NCBI RefSeq assembly: GCF_020622355.1
Contig: NZ_WHVL01000001.1
Coordinates: 992,001-1,056,000, forward strand
Source of the DNA: Vreelandella malpeensis
GTDB taxonomy: Bacteria > Pseudomonadota > Gammaproteobacteria > Pseudomonadales > Halomonadaceae
Reading direction: 5' to 3'
DNA: 64,000 nt
The stretch's first letter is position 1, and every line of letters starts with the position of its first letter. Of this stretch, positions 15,163 to 22,900 are shown piece after piece. The translations under genes were made by a program, and so were the position numbers. The notes beneath the pieces were generated by a model, which did no database searches, was not told the DNA's origin, and saw nothing but the letters and a program-made list of their open reading frames with translations.

Positions 15163-15828
15163 ATGCGACTGAATGCCGATTTTTCACGGTTTGCCTGCGT
15201 GACGCCCAAGGCGTACCAGTGGGTCGCCTCGCCCAGCGCCGGGGTCGAGCGCATGATGCTGGACCGGATCGGTGACGAGGTGGCGCGCGCCACGAGCCTG
15301 GTGCGCTACGCGCCGAACAGTCGCTTCGAGGCGCACACCCACGGCGGCGGCGAGGAGATTCTGGTGCTGGAGGGCGTGTTCGGCGACGAGCACGGCCGCT
15401 ACCCGGCGGGCAGCTACCTGAGAAACCCCATCGGCACGGCGCACGCGCCTTGTATCGGTGAGGAGGGGGCGCTGATTCTGGTCAAACTCCACCAGTTCGA
15501 GCATAGCGATATCCGCCACGTCGCCCTGCCCGCCCACCGGCTGCCCTGGCAGCCCGACCGCCGCCAGGGCATTCGTTACAAGGCACTGCACGCCCACGGC
15601 CAGGAACGGGTGAGTATCGAACGATGGGACACCGGAGTAACGGTCGACGACCCGTCATCGAGCAAGGGGCTGGAGCTTCTGGTGCTCGAAGGCACCCTCA
15701 TGGAAGGTGATACCGCGTATCCAGCGGGCAGCTGGTGTCGCTACCCGTTCGGGGCGCAGCCCGCCCTCGCGGCGGGTAGCGAAGGCGTCACCCTCTACCT
15801 CAAGCGCGGCCATCTCTCGGCGGCCTGA
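15163..15828 (+). CDS. Double-cupin protein, ChrR-like
   Basis: A 221-residue protein with two cupin barrels. The first has the metal-binding set FEAHTHGGGEEILVLEG followed by YPAGSYLRNP, as in the C-terminal cupin of ChrR anti-sigma factors; the second repeats LELLVLEGTLMEGDTAYPAGSW but lacks the His-x-His of the first. There is no N-terminal zinc anti-sigma domain and no ECF sigma gene nearby, so it is probably an enzyme or sensor of the family rather than a true anti-sigma factor. ATG 15163 is preferred over the GTG at 15142; neither has a strong ribosome binding site. Confidence 0.7.
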   Translation: MRLNADFSRFACVTPKAYQWVASPSAGVERMMLDRIGDEVARATSLVRYAPNSRFEAHTHGGGEEILVLEGVFGDEHGRYPAGSYLRNPIGTAHAPCIGEEGALILVKLHQFEHSDIRHVALPAHRLPWQPDRRQGIRYKALHAHGQERVSIERWDTGVTVDDPSSSKGLELLVLEGTLMEGDTAYPAGSWCRYPFGAQPALAAGSEGVTLYLKRGHLSAA

Positions 15829-15835
15829 CGGGTCG

Positions 15836-16204
15836 TCACGGCGCGTGCAGGCCGACAAACGGCGCCAGCGTCAGCAGCACGATCACCAGTACCGCCGCCA
15901 GCGTCAGCGCTACCTGCACGGGGTGGGCCATGAAACGCCGCCACAGCGTCGGGTTCTCGCCGCGCGCCCGGGCCTGCTCGAAGGCGCGACGCTGATCCGC
16001 CTGGCGCTCCTTCTGGTAGGCATCGAGGGCGCCCTCGGCAGCGTCGCGCTGGTCGTCGCGGCGCAGCCAGATCGCATCCACCCCCAGGCGGAAAAAGCCC
16101 GCCTGGGTTTCATAGACGTCGAAGCCGCGTTCGAAAAGGAGCGCGCGGACCTCCTGAGCCTCCTCATCGGTCACGTGGCGCAGCCGGAACAGCAGATGCG
16201 CCAC
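15836..16204 (-). CDS. DUF6164 family membrane-anchored protein
   Basis: A 122-residue protein: a ferredoxin-like N-terminal part (HLLFRLRHVTDEEAQEVRALLFERGFDVYET) with GFFRLGVDAIWLRRDDQ, a charged helical middle (DAYQKERQADQRRAFEQARARG), and one C-terminal membrane segment (VALTLAAVLVIVLLTLAPFVGL). GTG 16204 starts one base after the gloA stop, so the two are an operon. The family is conserved in gammaproteobacteria and has no known function. Confidence 0.75.
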   Translation of the reverse strand: MAHLLFRLRHVTDEEAQEVRALLFERGFDVYETQAGFFRLGVDAIWLRRDDQRDAAEGALDAYQKERQADQRRAFEQARARGENPTLWRRFMAHPVQVALTLAAVLVIVLLTLAPFVGLHAP

Positions 16205-16205
16205 G

Positions 16206-16739
16206 TTAGTCGCCCATCCCGGCCATCAGGTCGGCCTGGATGACCTCGATCCAGTAGCCGTCCGGGTCCTTCACGAAGATCACGTCCTTCATCTTGCCCT
16301 GCTCGGCGCGCTTGACGAAGGTGACGTTACACACGTCGAACCAGGCCTGGGCGGCAGCGAGATCCGGCACGCTGAAGCAGATATGCCCGAAGCCCTGGGG
16401 CTCGGCGTTGCCGTCGTGGTAGGCGAAATCCGCCTGCTGCTCGGTGCCCCAGTTGTGGGTCAGCTCGAGAAGCCCTTTCTGCCCGAAGGTCCAGGCGGTG
16501 CGCTCGCGGGTATCCTCGGGAATCGCCTCGCCCTGCTCGACGTTGGCGAGGAAGTAGAGCGAGAACTGCATCTCCTCGAAATCCAGCTTTCTCAGCACGC
16601 GCATGCCGAACACCCTGGAGTAGAACGCAAGGGCTACCTCGGGATCCTTTGCCCGCAGCATGGTGTGGTTCAAGCGAAATCCCTGGGTATTGCCCGGCGC
16701 GGGGACGACGCCGGGATGCTGTTCGCCGTTGAAACTCAT
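16206..16739 (-). CDS. gloA: Lactoylglutathione lyase (glyoxalase I)
   Basis: A 177-residue vicinal oxygen chelate protein of the zinc-type (eukaryote/Pseudomonas-like) glyoxalase I group, which isomerises the methylglyoxal-glutathione hemithioacetal. Motifs: FRLNHTMLRAKDPEVALAFY (metal His), LLELTHNWGTE (metal Glu and the long-form insertion), GFGHICFSVPD (metal His) and the C-terminal WIEVIQ (metal Glu). ATG 16739 follows AGGAG by 7 bases and starts 15 residues before the domain; the open frame further upstream lacks homology. Cotranscribed with the DUF6164 gene. Confidence 0.93.
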   Translation of the reverse strand: MSFNGEQHPGVVPAPGNTQGFRLNHTMLRAKDPEVALAFYSRVFGMRVLRKLDFEEMQFSLYFLANVEQGEAIPEDTRERTAWTFGQKGLLELTHNWGTEQQADFAYHDGNAEPQGFGHICFSVPDLAAAQAWFDVCNVTFVKRAEQGKMKDVIFVKDPDGYWIEVIQADLMAGMGD

Positions 16740-16900
16740 TAAATGCTCCTGATGGGCCGTGATACTTTGACGAAACCGATACCGTGTACAAGTATGTACA
16801 CTAATCGATGCAAGTGACGTGCTATTTCGCGCCACGCACATCCACTTCCATGACAATGAGGGCAGGGACTGGCTAATTCCAGTCCCGCCACGGAGGCACC

Positions 16901-17275
16901 ATGTCTCGCGACCGTAACGTTCTAGGCGAACCCCTGACGCCTTGCTGCCATAGCCCCAAGGCCGGCTTCTACCGCGACGGTTTCTGCCGCGTGGGCCCGG
17001 ACGATGTGGGCGTGCACTCGGTATGCGCCATCGTCACCGAGGAGTTTCTGGCGTTTTCCCAGGCCCAGGGCAACGACCTGACCACGCCGCGCCCGGAATT
17101 CGGCTTTCCGGGCCTTGCCCCGGGCGACCGCTGGTGCCTGTGCGCCAAGCGCTGGCTGGAGGCCGCCGAGGTGGGCCTGGCCCCGCCGGTCATCCTTTCC
17201 GGCACCAACGAGAAGACGCTGGACATCGTGCCGATGACCACGCTGCGTCAGCACGCCATGGACGCGGTGCACTGA
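16901..17275 (+). CDS. DUF2237 family protein
   Basis: A 124-residue soluble protein matching the DUF2237 pattern almost throughout: NVLGEPLTPCC, GFYRDGFC, VGVHSVCAIVTEEFLAFSQ, GNDLTTPRPEFGFPGLAPGDRWCLCAKRW. Five conserved Cys (residues about 15, 16, 29, 42 and the CLC pair) suggest metal or redox chemistry, but the function is not established. AGGCACC lies just before the ATG, and gloA is divergent. A GCGGCTT/AAGCCGC hairpin (17283-17299) follows the stop, before the TPP riboswitch. Confidence 0.85.
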   Translation: MSRDRNVLGEPLTPCCHSPKAGFYRDGFCRVGPDDVGVHSVCAIVTEEFLAFSQAQGNDLTTPRPEFGFPGLAPGDRWCLCAKRWLEAAEVGLAPPVILSGTNEKTLDIVPMTTLRQHAMDAVH

Positions 17276-17319
17276 CATTGCGGCGGCTTTACAAGCCGCG
17301 CCAGGACCCGGATAGTAGC

Positions 17320-17428
17320 ACCACGACAGGGGCGCCCCTTCGGGCTGAGACGCACCCTTGGAACCTGAACCGGATAATGCCGGCGTAGGGAGTCGTGGTA
17401 CGCCCACCACCACCTCCCCGCCGGGAGG
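17320..17428 (+). promoter_or_regulatory. TPP riboswitch with translational expression platform
   Basis: The aptamer (17320-17399) has the THI-box signatures CTGAGA (17345-17350), the ACCC and GAACCTGA segments and GGATAATGCCGGCGTAGGGA (17372-17391). Helix P1 is ACCACGAC (17320-17327) with GTCGTGGT (17392-17399). Downstream, CCTCCC (17413-17418) pairs with the thiM ribosome binding site GGGAGG (17423-17428). Competing with this, GGGAG plus GTGGT (17388-17399) can pair with ACCAC plus CTCCC (17406-17418). TPP binding therefore stabilises P1 and hides the ribosome binding site. There is no T-tract, so control is translational. Confidence 0.93.
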
Positions 17429-17433
17429 ATGCT

Positions 17434-18276
17434 ATGAACCACCCCGCCCTGGGCCGCTACCTGGACGCGCTGAGAGATCAGACTCCGCTCGTTCACTGCA
17501 TGACCAACTTCGTCGCCATGAACTCCACCGCCAACCTGATGCTCGCCATCGGCGCCTCGCCCGCCATGCTCCATGCACAGGAAGAGGCGCCGGCCTTCAC
17601 CGAGCTAGCCCAGGCACTGTCGATCAACATCGGCACGATCTCGCCACCCTGGGCCGAGGCCATGCTGGCTTGCGCCGAGGTAGCCGGTACGCAATCCACA
17701 CCTTGGGTGCTGGACCCGGTGGCTGTCGGCGCCACGCGCTACCGTCAGACGCTGTGCGAGGCGCTGCTCGCCCGCAAGCCCTGGGTGATCCGCGCCAATG
17801 CTTCGGAAGTGCTGGCGCTGGCCGGGCTCGAGAGCAAGGGGCGCGGCGTGGACACCGACCCCGCCGCGCAGAACGCCGAATACGCCGCCGTGACCCTGGC
17901 CCGAAAGCAGGGCTGCGTGGTGGCGATGACCGGCGAGCGCGACTTCGTCACCGACGGCACCCGACACGCCCGGGTCAGCGGCGGACACCCCCTGATGCCG
18001 CGCGTGACCACGCTCGGCTGCGGCTTGAGCGCCATTGTCGCCGCGTTCGTCGCGGCCTCGCCCGACGATCGATTCGAGGCGACGGTGGCGGCCCTTGCGA
18101 GCTTCGCGCTGGCGGGCCGTAACGCGGGTAAGCGCGCCCAGGGACCGGGCAGCTTCCAGGTCGAGCTGCTCGACGCGCTCTATCAATTGACGCCCGAAAC
18201 GCTGTCGAACCAGGCTCGCTGGGAAGACGTCGTGCCGTCAGGCGCTGCGAGCAGCGACGCAGGAGAGCACCCATGA
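17434..18276 (+). CDS. thiM: Hydroxyethylthiazole kinase
   Basis: A 280-residue thiazole salvage enzyme that phosphorylates 4-methyl-5-(2-hydroxyethyl)thiazole. Features: TPLVHCMTNFVAMNSTANLMLAIGASPAM at the N-terminus (substrate site), WVLDPVAVGATRYR, IRANASEVLALAG (ATP site), MTGERDFVTDG and TTLGCGLSAIVAAF, which holds the catalytic Cys. Start ATG 17434 lies 5 bases after GGGAGG, which the riboswitch hairpin can mask. Overlaps thiE by 4 bases (ATGA). Confidence 0.95.
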   Translation: MNHPALGRYLDALRDQTPLVHCMTNFVAMNSTANLMLAIGASPAMLHAQEEAPAFTELAQALSINIGTISPPWAEAMLACAEVAGTQSTPWVLDPVAVGATRYRQTLCEALLARKPWVIRANASEVLALAGLESKGRGVDTDPAAQNAEYAAVTLARKQGCVVAMTGERDFVTDGTRHARVSGGHPLMPRVTTLGCGLSAIVAAFVAASPDDRFEATVAALASFALAGRNAGKRAQGPGSFQVELLDALYQLTPETLSNQARWEDVVPSGAASSDAGEHP

Positions 18277-18884
18277 CGCTGGACCTATCGCTTTACCTGG
18301 TCACCGATGCCGGGCTGTGCCGCAACTATGGCCTCGAGAGAACCGTCGAGGACGCGGTGGCCGGCGGGGTGACCGTCGTCCAGCTGCGCGACAAGCACGC
18401 CGACGATGCCACGCTGATCCACCAGGCCCGGCGCCTGAAGGCGGTGCTCGCCGGCAGCGGCGTGCCCTTGATCATCAACGACCGCCTGGAGGTGGCGCTC
18501 GAAAGTGGCGCCGACGGCTTGCATGTAGGCCAGAGCGATGCCGCCGTGCTGCAGGCTCGCCAGGCGCTCGGTGCGCACGCGATCCTGGGGCTCTCCATCA
18601 ATACCCGCCAGGAGCTCGACACCGCCCCGATGGAGGCGCTGGACTACGTGGGGTTGGGTCCGGTGTTCGCCACGCCCAGCAAGCAGGACCACGCCGCTCC
18701 CTTAGGCTTTGCCGGCCTGGCAGCGCTGGCCGGGGCGAGCCGACTGCCAAGCGTGGCCATCGGCGGACTCAAGGCCGAGCACGTCGATCAGGTGTTCGCG
18801 GCGGGCGCCCAGGGCCTGGCGGTGATTTCCGCCATCTGCGGCACGCCGGACCCGCGCCGCGCCGCGCAGGCATTTCGGCGGTGA
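18273..18884 (+). CDS. thiE: Thiamine-phosphate synthase
   Basis: A 203-residue TIM-barrel enzyme that joins HMP-PP and thiazole phosphate. Motifs: LYLVTDAGLC, VVQLRDKHAD, INDRLEVALESGADGLHVGQSD, YVGLGPVFATPSKQDHA and VAIGGLKAEH. It is coupled to thiM by ATGA overlap and to the following LysR gene by GTGA overlap. With thiM it makes a minimal salvage unit under the TPP riboswitch; thiD is not in the window. Confidence 0.95.
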   Translation: MTLDLSLYLVTDAGLCRNYGLERTVEDAVAGGVTVVQLRDKHADDATLIHQARRLKAVLAGSGVPLIINDRLEVALESGADGLHVGQSDAAVLQARQALGAHAILGLSINTRQELDTAPMEALDYVGLGPVFATPSKQDHAAPLGFAGLAALAGASRLPSVAIGGLKAEHVDQVFAAGAQGLAVISAICGTPDPRRAAQAFRR

Positions 18885-19807
18885 AGCACCAGATCGAGCA
18901 TATCGCCGCCTTCGTCAAGGTGGCGGAGCTTGGCAGCTATACCCGCGCCGCCGAGGCGCTGGACATCTCGCGCACGCGCCTGTCGCGTCAGGTGATGGCA
19001 CTGGAGGAAACCCTCGGCGTGCGCCTTTTGCAGCGCACCACGCGGCGTATCCACCTGACCACCGAAGGCGAGCGCTACCTGGCCCACGCCCAGGCCATCC
19101 TGGCCGCCCTGGACGAGGCGGCAAGCGACGTCAGCAGCACCACCCAGCAGATTCAGGGCGACATGCGCATCAACGCGCCGATGAGCTTCGGCGTGCGCTA
19201 CCTGGCGCCGCTGGTGGCCCGCTTCATGGTCGAGCACCCGAAGCTCCAGGTGCGCCTGGATCTCAACGACCGCCGGGTGGATCTCGTCGAGGAGGGGTAC
19301 GACGTGGCGATTCGCATCGGCCAGCTGGCCGACTCCACTCTGGTGGCGCGGCGCATCACCCGCTGTCGCATGCTGTTTTGCGCCTCGCCCGATTATCTTA
19401 AGCGTTACGGCACTCCCGCCACCGCGAAGGCTTTGGCCGACCACCGCTGTCTGCGCTATCGCAGCGGCCAGACCAGCGGCGAATGGATGCTGGGCGACGG
19501 TACCAGCGTGATACCCCGGGGGCCGCTGGAGAGCAACAACGGCGACGTGCTGACCCACATGGCGGAGGCGGGGCTGGGCATCGCTCAGCAGCCGAGCTTT
19601 CTGGTTACCGAGAGCATCCTGGCGGGCCGGCTGGTGCCAATCCTTCTCGACCAGCCGCCGACGATGCTGGATATCAACGCGCTCTATATCGCCCGGCGCT
19701 ACCTGCCGGCGAAGGTAGAGGGGTTCATCGAGCTGCTGCGCGCGACCTGGGGCGAGCCGCCATGCTGGGAGGAGGCCATGGGATTGTCGCGTATGGCGCA
19801 ACAGTGA
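18881..19807 (+). CDS. LysR-family transcriptional regulator
   Basis: A 308-residue LTTR: winged helix-turn-helix (residues 1-60, FVKVAELGSYTRAAEALDIS...RLSRQVMALEETLGVRLLQRTTR) and an effector domain starting GDMRINAPMSFGVRYLAP. The sequence type is that of the large group with RTTRRIHLTTEG. GTG 18881 overlaps the thiE stop (GTGA), so its translation is coupled to the thiamine operon. Its natural target is more likely the region just downstream, where a doxX-like remnant and a YgiD dioxygenase follow, since LysR-DoxX-dioxygenase neighbourhoods are common. Confidence 0.88.
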   Translation: MKHQIEHIAAFVKVAELGSYTRAAEALDISRTRLSRQVMALEETLGVRLLQRTTRRIHLTTEGERYLAHAQAILAALDEAASDVSSTTQQIQGDMRINAPMSFGVRYLAPLVARFMVEHPKLQVRLDLNDRRVDLVEEGYDVAIRIGQLADSTLVARRITRCRMLFCASPDYLKRYGTPATAKALADHRCLRYRSGQTSGEWMLGDGTSVIPRGPLESNNGDVLTHMAEAGLGIAQQPSFLVTESILAGRLVPILLDQPPTMLDINALYIARRYLPAKVEGFIELLRATWGEPPCWEEAMGLSRMAQQ

Positions 19808-19893
19808 AGTGACGAAATCGCAGATTATCTTCATTTCTCGCTGACATAAAGTATCTCCATCGGCCACCCCTGACCGCCCACTGGAGAAACCTG

Positions 19894-20027
19894 ATGAACA
19901 GCACTCACACCCCGTGTTCTCCAACCAGGGCGGCGACTGGGAGTTCCCGGTGTTCTGGGCCATGGCACTGCTGGTACAGGCTGGCCTCGGTGGCGGCAGC
20001 TTCCGCCTGACCGGCCGCACTCACTGA
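19894..20027 (+). pseudogene. Remnant of a DoxX-like membrane protein gene
   Basis: ATG 19894 has a good leader (CTGGAG) and reads MNSTHT, but then runs into a wrong frame. The sequence from about 19911 to 20027 in another frame reads HPVFSNQGGDWEFPVFWAMALLVQ... ending GGGSFRLTGRTH, which looks like the last 38 residues of a DoxX family protein. The four-helix core is missing. The simplest reading is an internal deletion of most of the gene that also shifted the frame. Identification rests on recognising a short C-terminus. Confidence 0.55.
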
Positions 20028-20074
20028 TACCATTACGCCCCCGGTACGCCGGGGGCCGCACGAGAAGATCGACC

Positions 20075-20812
20075 ATGCTACCCAGTCTGTTTATTTCCCA
20101 CGGCTCCCCCATGCTCGCCTTGAACCCGACGTCCGCTCACCGCTTTCTGCGCGAGCTCGGCCAGACCCTCACCCCGAAGGCAGTGGTGGTCGTTTCCGCC
20201 CACTGGGAAAGCGTGAAGCTCAAGGTCAGTAGTGACGCCTGGCCGGACACCATCCACGACTTCGGCAACTTCCCGCGTGAACTCTTCGAGTGCCGCTACC
20301 CGGCCCCGGGGGAGCCTGCGCTTGCCAAGCGGCTTTCGTCGCTGCTGGATGCCGATCTGGTCGAGCGCGGCTTCGACCACGGCGCCTGGGTGCCGCTGTC
20401 GCTGATGTTCCCCAAGGCGGACGTTCCGGTCGTGTCGGTATCGCTGCCTATTCGCTGGTCCAACGAAGAACTGGTGGCCTTCGGCGAGAAGCTCGCGCCG
20501 CTGCGTGACGAAGGCATTCTGATCGTGGGCTCGGGCAGCCTGACCCACAACCTCTACGAGACGATGCCGATGGGCAGCCGCATGCCCGGCTGGGTCGGCG
20601 AGTTCGCCGACTGGGTCAGCGATCGAGTCGAACAGGATGACCGTCAGGCGCTGATCGAGTGGGAAAAAGCGCCTCAAGCGAGTCGCAATCACCCCACGCC
20701 AGAACATTTCCAGCCGCTGCTGGTGGCTATGGGCGCCGGAGGGGAGGGCCACAAGCTTCATCACAGCTGCGAACATGGCGTGCTGGCAATGGATGTCTAC
20801 GCGTTCGCCTAA
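20075..20812 (+). CDS. ygiD: YgiD-type extradiol dioxygenase (DODA family)
   Basis: A 245-residue class III ring-cleavage dioxygenase-like protein. Metal and active-site residues seen: LFISHGSP (His9), SAHWES (His43), FDHGAWVPL (His102), GSGSLTHNL (His158), and a late HHSCEHG. The family cleaves catechol-type rings, including 4,5-DOPA in E. coli YgiD and plants. It follows a LysR gene and a doxX remnant. Physiological substrate not indicated. Confidence 0.85.
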   Translation: MLPSLFISHGSPMLALNPTSAHRFLRELGQTLTPKAVVVVSAHWESVKLKVSSDAWPDTIHDFGNFPRELFECRYPAPGEPALAKRLSSLLDADLVERGFDHGAWVPLSLMFPKADVPVVSVSLPIRWSNEELVAFGEKLAPLRDEGILIVGSGSLTHNLYETMPMGSRMPGWVGEFADWVSDRVEQDDRQALIEWEKAPQASRNHPTPEHFQPLLVAMGAGGEGHKLHHSCEHGVLAMDVYAFA

Positions 20813-20839
20813 CGAGAGCGCTGAGGTTTGAGTGGCATG

Positions 20840-20885
20840 AAAAACGCCGGAGCCTCGCTGATAGCGTATCAGTGAGGCTCCGGCG
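20840..20885 (-). terminator. Terminator of the carboxypeptidase gene
   Basis: A 19-bp near-perfect stem (20845-20863 with 20867-20885) and a 3-base loop; on the minus strand it is followed by TTTTT, so it serves the minus-strand gene, though it may also stop readthrough from ygiD. Confidence 0.88.
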
Positions 20886-20904
20886 CTGAGGGCTTCGCGC
20901 GAGA

Positions 20905-22293
20905 CTAGAGGCTTGCGTTGACCACCATGCAATCCATGCCTTGGGCGTGCAGAGTCTGGCAGGCCTGGATGGCACGCGCTTCGTCGAGGGCCACCACGCG
21001 GGCGCGGAACACCGGCGTCTGGCCGCCGAGCTGGTCCACCGTGACGCGTCCCCCCACCCCATTGGGCAGCCGGTTGGCCGCCTGACGGGCGAGCTGCTCG
21101 GCATGGCTTGCCTGGCTGAAGGCGCCCACCTGGATGCCCCAGTCGCCGCCGGTATAGGTAGAGGGCGCGATGGGAGTCGGGGCCTGGGTAGCCTGGGTCT
21201 GTTGATTGATCAGTTCTTGAAGCGGATCGTGCGCTGCCGTAGCGGATGAAGATGCAGCCGTGGACGCCACCGCCTGGGCCACGCTCGGGGTCGCGGGCCG
21301 GGTGGCCGCCGGAGAGAGCGTGGAGGTGTCGACATTGGCGAGAATCGGTGACAGCGGCGTGCTGGGCGGCGGCGAGGTCAGCGGCCGCGACGGGCCGTCG
21401 AAGGCCATGAACTCACGGGAAAAGTTGGTATCGGCCATCCAGCTGGTGTTGTCGCGCAGACGCGCCCGAGCGAAGCTGCGATCAAGCAGGTCTGCCATGT
21501 GAGCATCGCGGGAGGAGGAGCTGAAGCCCCCCATCACCACGGCCATCATCCGCCGGCCATCGTGGACCGCGGTAGTCGCCACGTTGAACCCGGAGGCGCG
21601 AATGAAGCCGGTCTTGAGGCCATCGGCGCCGGGATAGTCACGCACCAGGCGGTTGTGGCTGGTGTGGCGGGTACCGTTGTAGCTGAACTCCTGCAGGCCG
21701 AAATAGTGGTAGTACTGCGGGAAGTCCTGCATGACCCGGGTGGCGAGGATCAGCATGTCGCGGGCGGTGGTCGTCTGGCCATCGTCCGGAAGGCCGGAGG
21801 CGTTGCGAAAGGTGGTGCTGTTCATGCCGAGCTCGCGGGCCTTGGCGGTCATCATGCTGGCAAAGCGCGACTCGCTGCCGCCGAGCGCCTCGGCCACCAC
21901 CACGGCGACATCGTTGGCCGAGCGCACAACCAGCGCGCGGATGGCGGTGTCCAGCGGGATCGTGCTACCGGCGGAGAGCCACAGCTTGGTGGCCGGCATG
22001 GCAGAGGCCTGGGCGGAGACGGCCAGCGGCTGGTTGAGGCTCAGCTGGCCCTGGCCGAGCGCCTCGAAGGCCAGGTACAGCGTCATCATCTTGGTGAGCG
22101 ATGCGGGGTAGCGCTGTAGATCGGCGTTCTCCGAATAGAGCACCTCGCCATTCTCGAGATCCACCACGATCCCCGCGTAGCGGGGGTTGTTCGCCTGCGC
22201 CGTAGTGGCGAACACCAGGCACGCCAGCACCAGCGTCCACACGAGCCACCACCGCGCGGCGGTGACTGCCCCTACTCCCCTCGTTGCCATCAT
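20905..22293 (-). CDS. D-alanyl-D-alanine carboxypeptidase with SPOR domain
   Basis: A 462-residue class A-type low-molecular-weight penicillin-binding protein. Signal peptide (LVWTLVLACLVFATTAQA), then S-x-x-K in PASLTKMM (Ser65, Lys68), S-x-N in VRSANDVA (Ser125) and K-T-G in DGLKTGF (Lys227). A long Ser/Thr/Pro/Ala linker (about 310-375) leads to a C-terminal SPOR domain (WGIQVGAFSQASHAEQLARQA...FRARV), which binds denuded glycan at the division site. It trims peptidoglycan pentapeptides. It is the next gene after rplQ but separated by the rplQ terminator. Confidence 0.9.
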   Translation of the reverse strand: MMATRGVGAVTAARWWLVWTLVLACLVFATTAQANNPRYAGIVVDLENGEVLYSENADLQRYPASLTKMMTLYLAFEALGQGQLSLNQPLAVSAQASAMPATKLWLSAGSTIPLDTAIRALVVRSANDVAVVVAEALGGSESRFASMMTAKARELGMNSTTFRNASGLPDDGQTTTARDMLILATRVMQDFPQYYHYFGLQEFSYNGTRHTSHNRLVRDYPGADGLKTGFIRASGFNVATTAVHDGRRMMAVVMGGFSSSSRDAHMADLLDRSFARARLRDNTSWMADTNFSREFMAFDGPSRPLTSPPPSTPLSPILANVDTSTLSPAATRPATPSVAQAVASTAASSSATAAHDPLQELINQQTQATQAPTPIAPSTYTGGDWGIQVGAFSQASHAEQLARQAANRLPNGVGGRVTVDQLGGQTPVFRARVVALDEARAIQACQTLHAQGMDCMVVNASL

Positions 22294-22426
22294 TCGCCCC
22301 TTGCTTGACTCGATTGATCCTGCGGCCTTGACGCCCGCCCTCGCCCCAAACGCTCAGGTTAGCACGTCGACGTGCCTCGACCACGTATTCTACGAGGCAA
22401 TGCCGCAGCGATAGAAGTGGGGGCAT

Positions 22427-22454
22427 AAAAAAACCGACCCCGGAGGGTCGGTTT
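22427..22454 (-). terminator. rplQ / alpha operon terminator
   Basis: AAACCGACCC/GGGTCGGTTT stem with a 4-base loop, followed on the minus strand by seven T residues. Confidence 0.92.
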
Positions 22455-22474
22455 TCATTGTGCTGCGAAGCCGC

Positions 22475-22861
22475 TTACTCGTCGGAGGCCGCTTGATCGG
22501 CAACCGGACGGTCGACCAGCTCGACGTACGCCATGGGGGCGTTGTCGCCGGGACGGAAACCGCACTTGAGAATACGGATGTAGCCACCCGGACGCTCGGA
22601 GTAACGCGGGCCCAGCTCGTTGAAGAGCTTGCCAACAGCTTCCTTGGAGCGCGTGCGCGCAAACGCCAGACGGCGGTTGGCGACGCTATCCTGCTTGGCC
22701 AGGGTGATCAGCGGCTCGATGACGCGACGCAGTTCCTTGGCCTTGGGCAGGGTTGTCTTGATGACTTCGTGCTCGACCAGCGAGACAGACATGTTCTTGA
22801 ACATCGCCTGACGGTGCGAGCTGGTACGATTCAGATGACGACCACTCTTACGATGACGCAT
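22475..22861 (-). CDS. rplQ: 50S ribosomal protein L17
   Basis: 128 residues, matching gammaproteobacterial L17 from [21 protein letters not shown] through [36 protein letters not shown]. It binds near the polypeptide exit tunnel of the large subunit. Last gene of the alpha operon (rpsM-rpsK-rpsD-rpoA-rplQ), 39 bases after rpoA, followed by a strong terminator. Confidence 0.98.
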   Translation of the reverse strand: MRHRKSGRHLNRTSSHRQAMFKNMSVSLVEHEVIKTTLPKAKELRRVIEPLITLAKQDSVANRRLAFARTRSKEAVGKLFNELGPRYSERPGGYIRILKCGFRPGDNAPMAYVELVDRPVADQAASDE

Positions 22862-22900
22862 GGTTGTGATTCCTTACCAAACTGGGACTCGAGACGACGC

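Noticed and set aside
18317-18880. N-terminal extension of the LysR frame
   Set aside because: It lies inside thiE in another frame; the helix-turn-helix begins right after GTG 18881.
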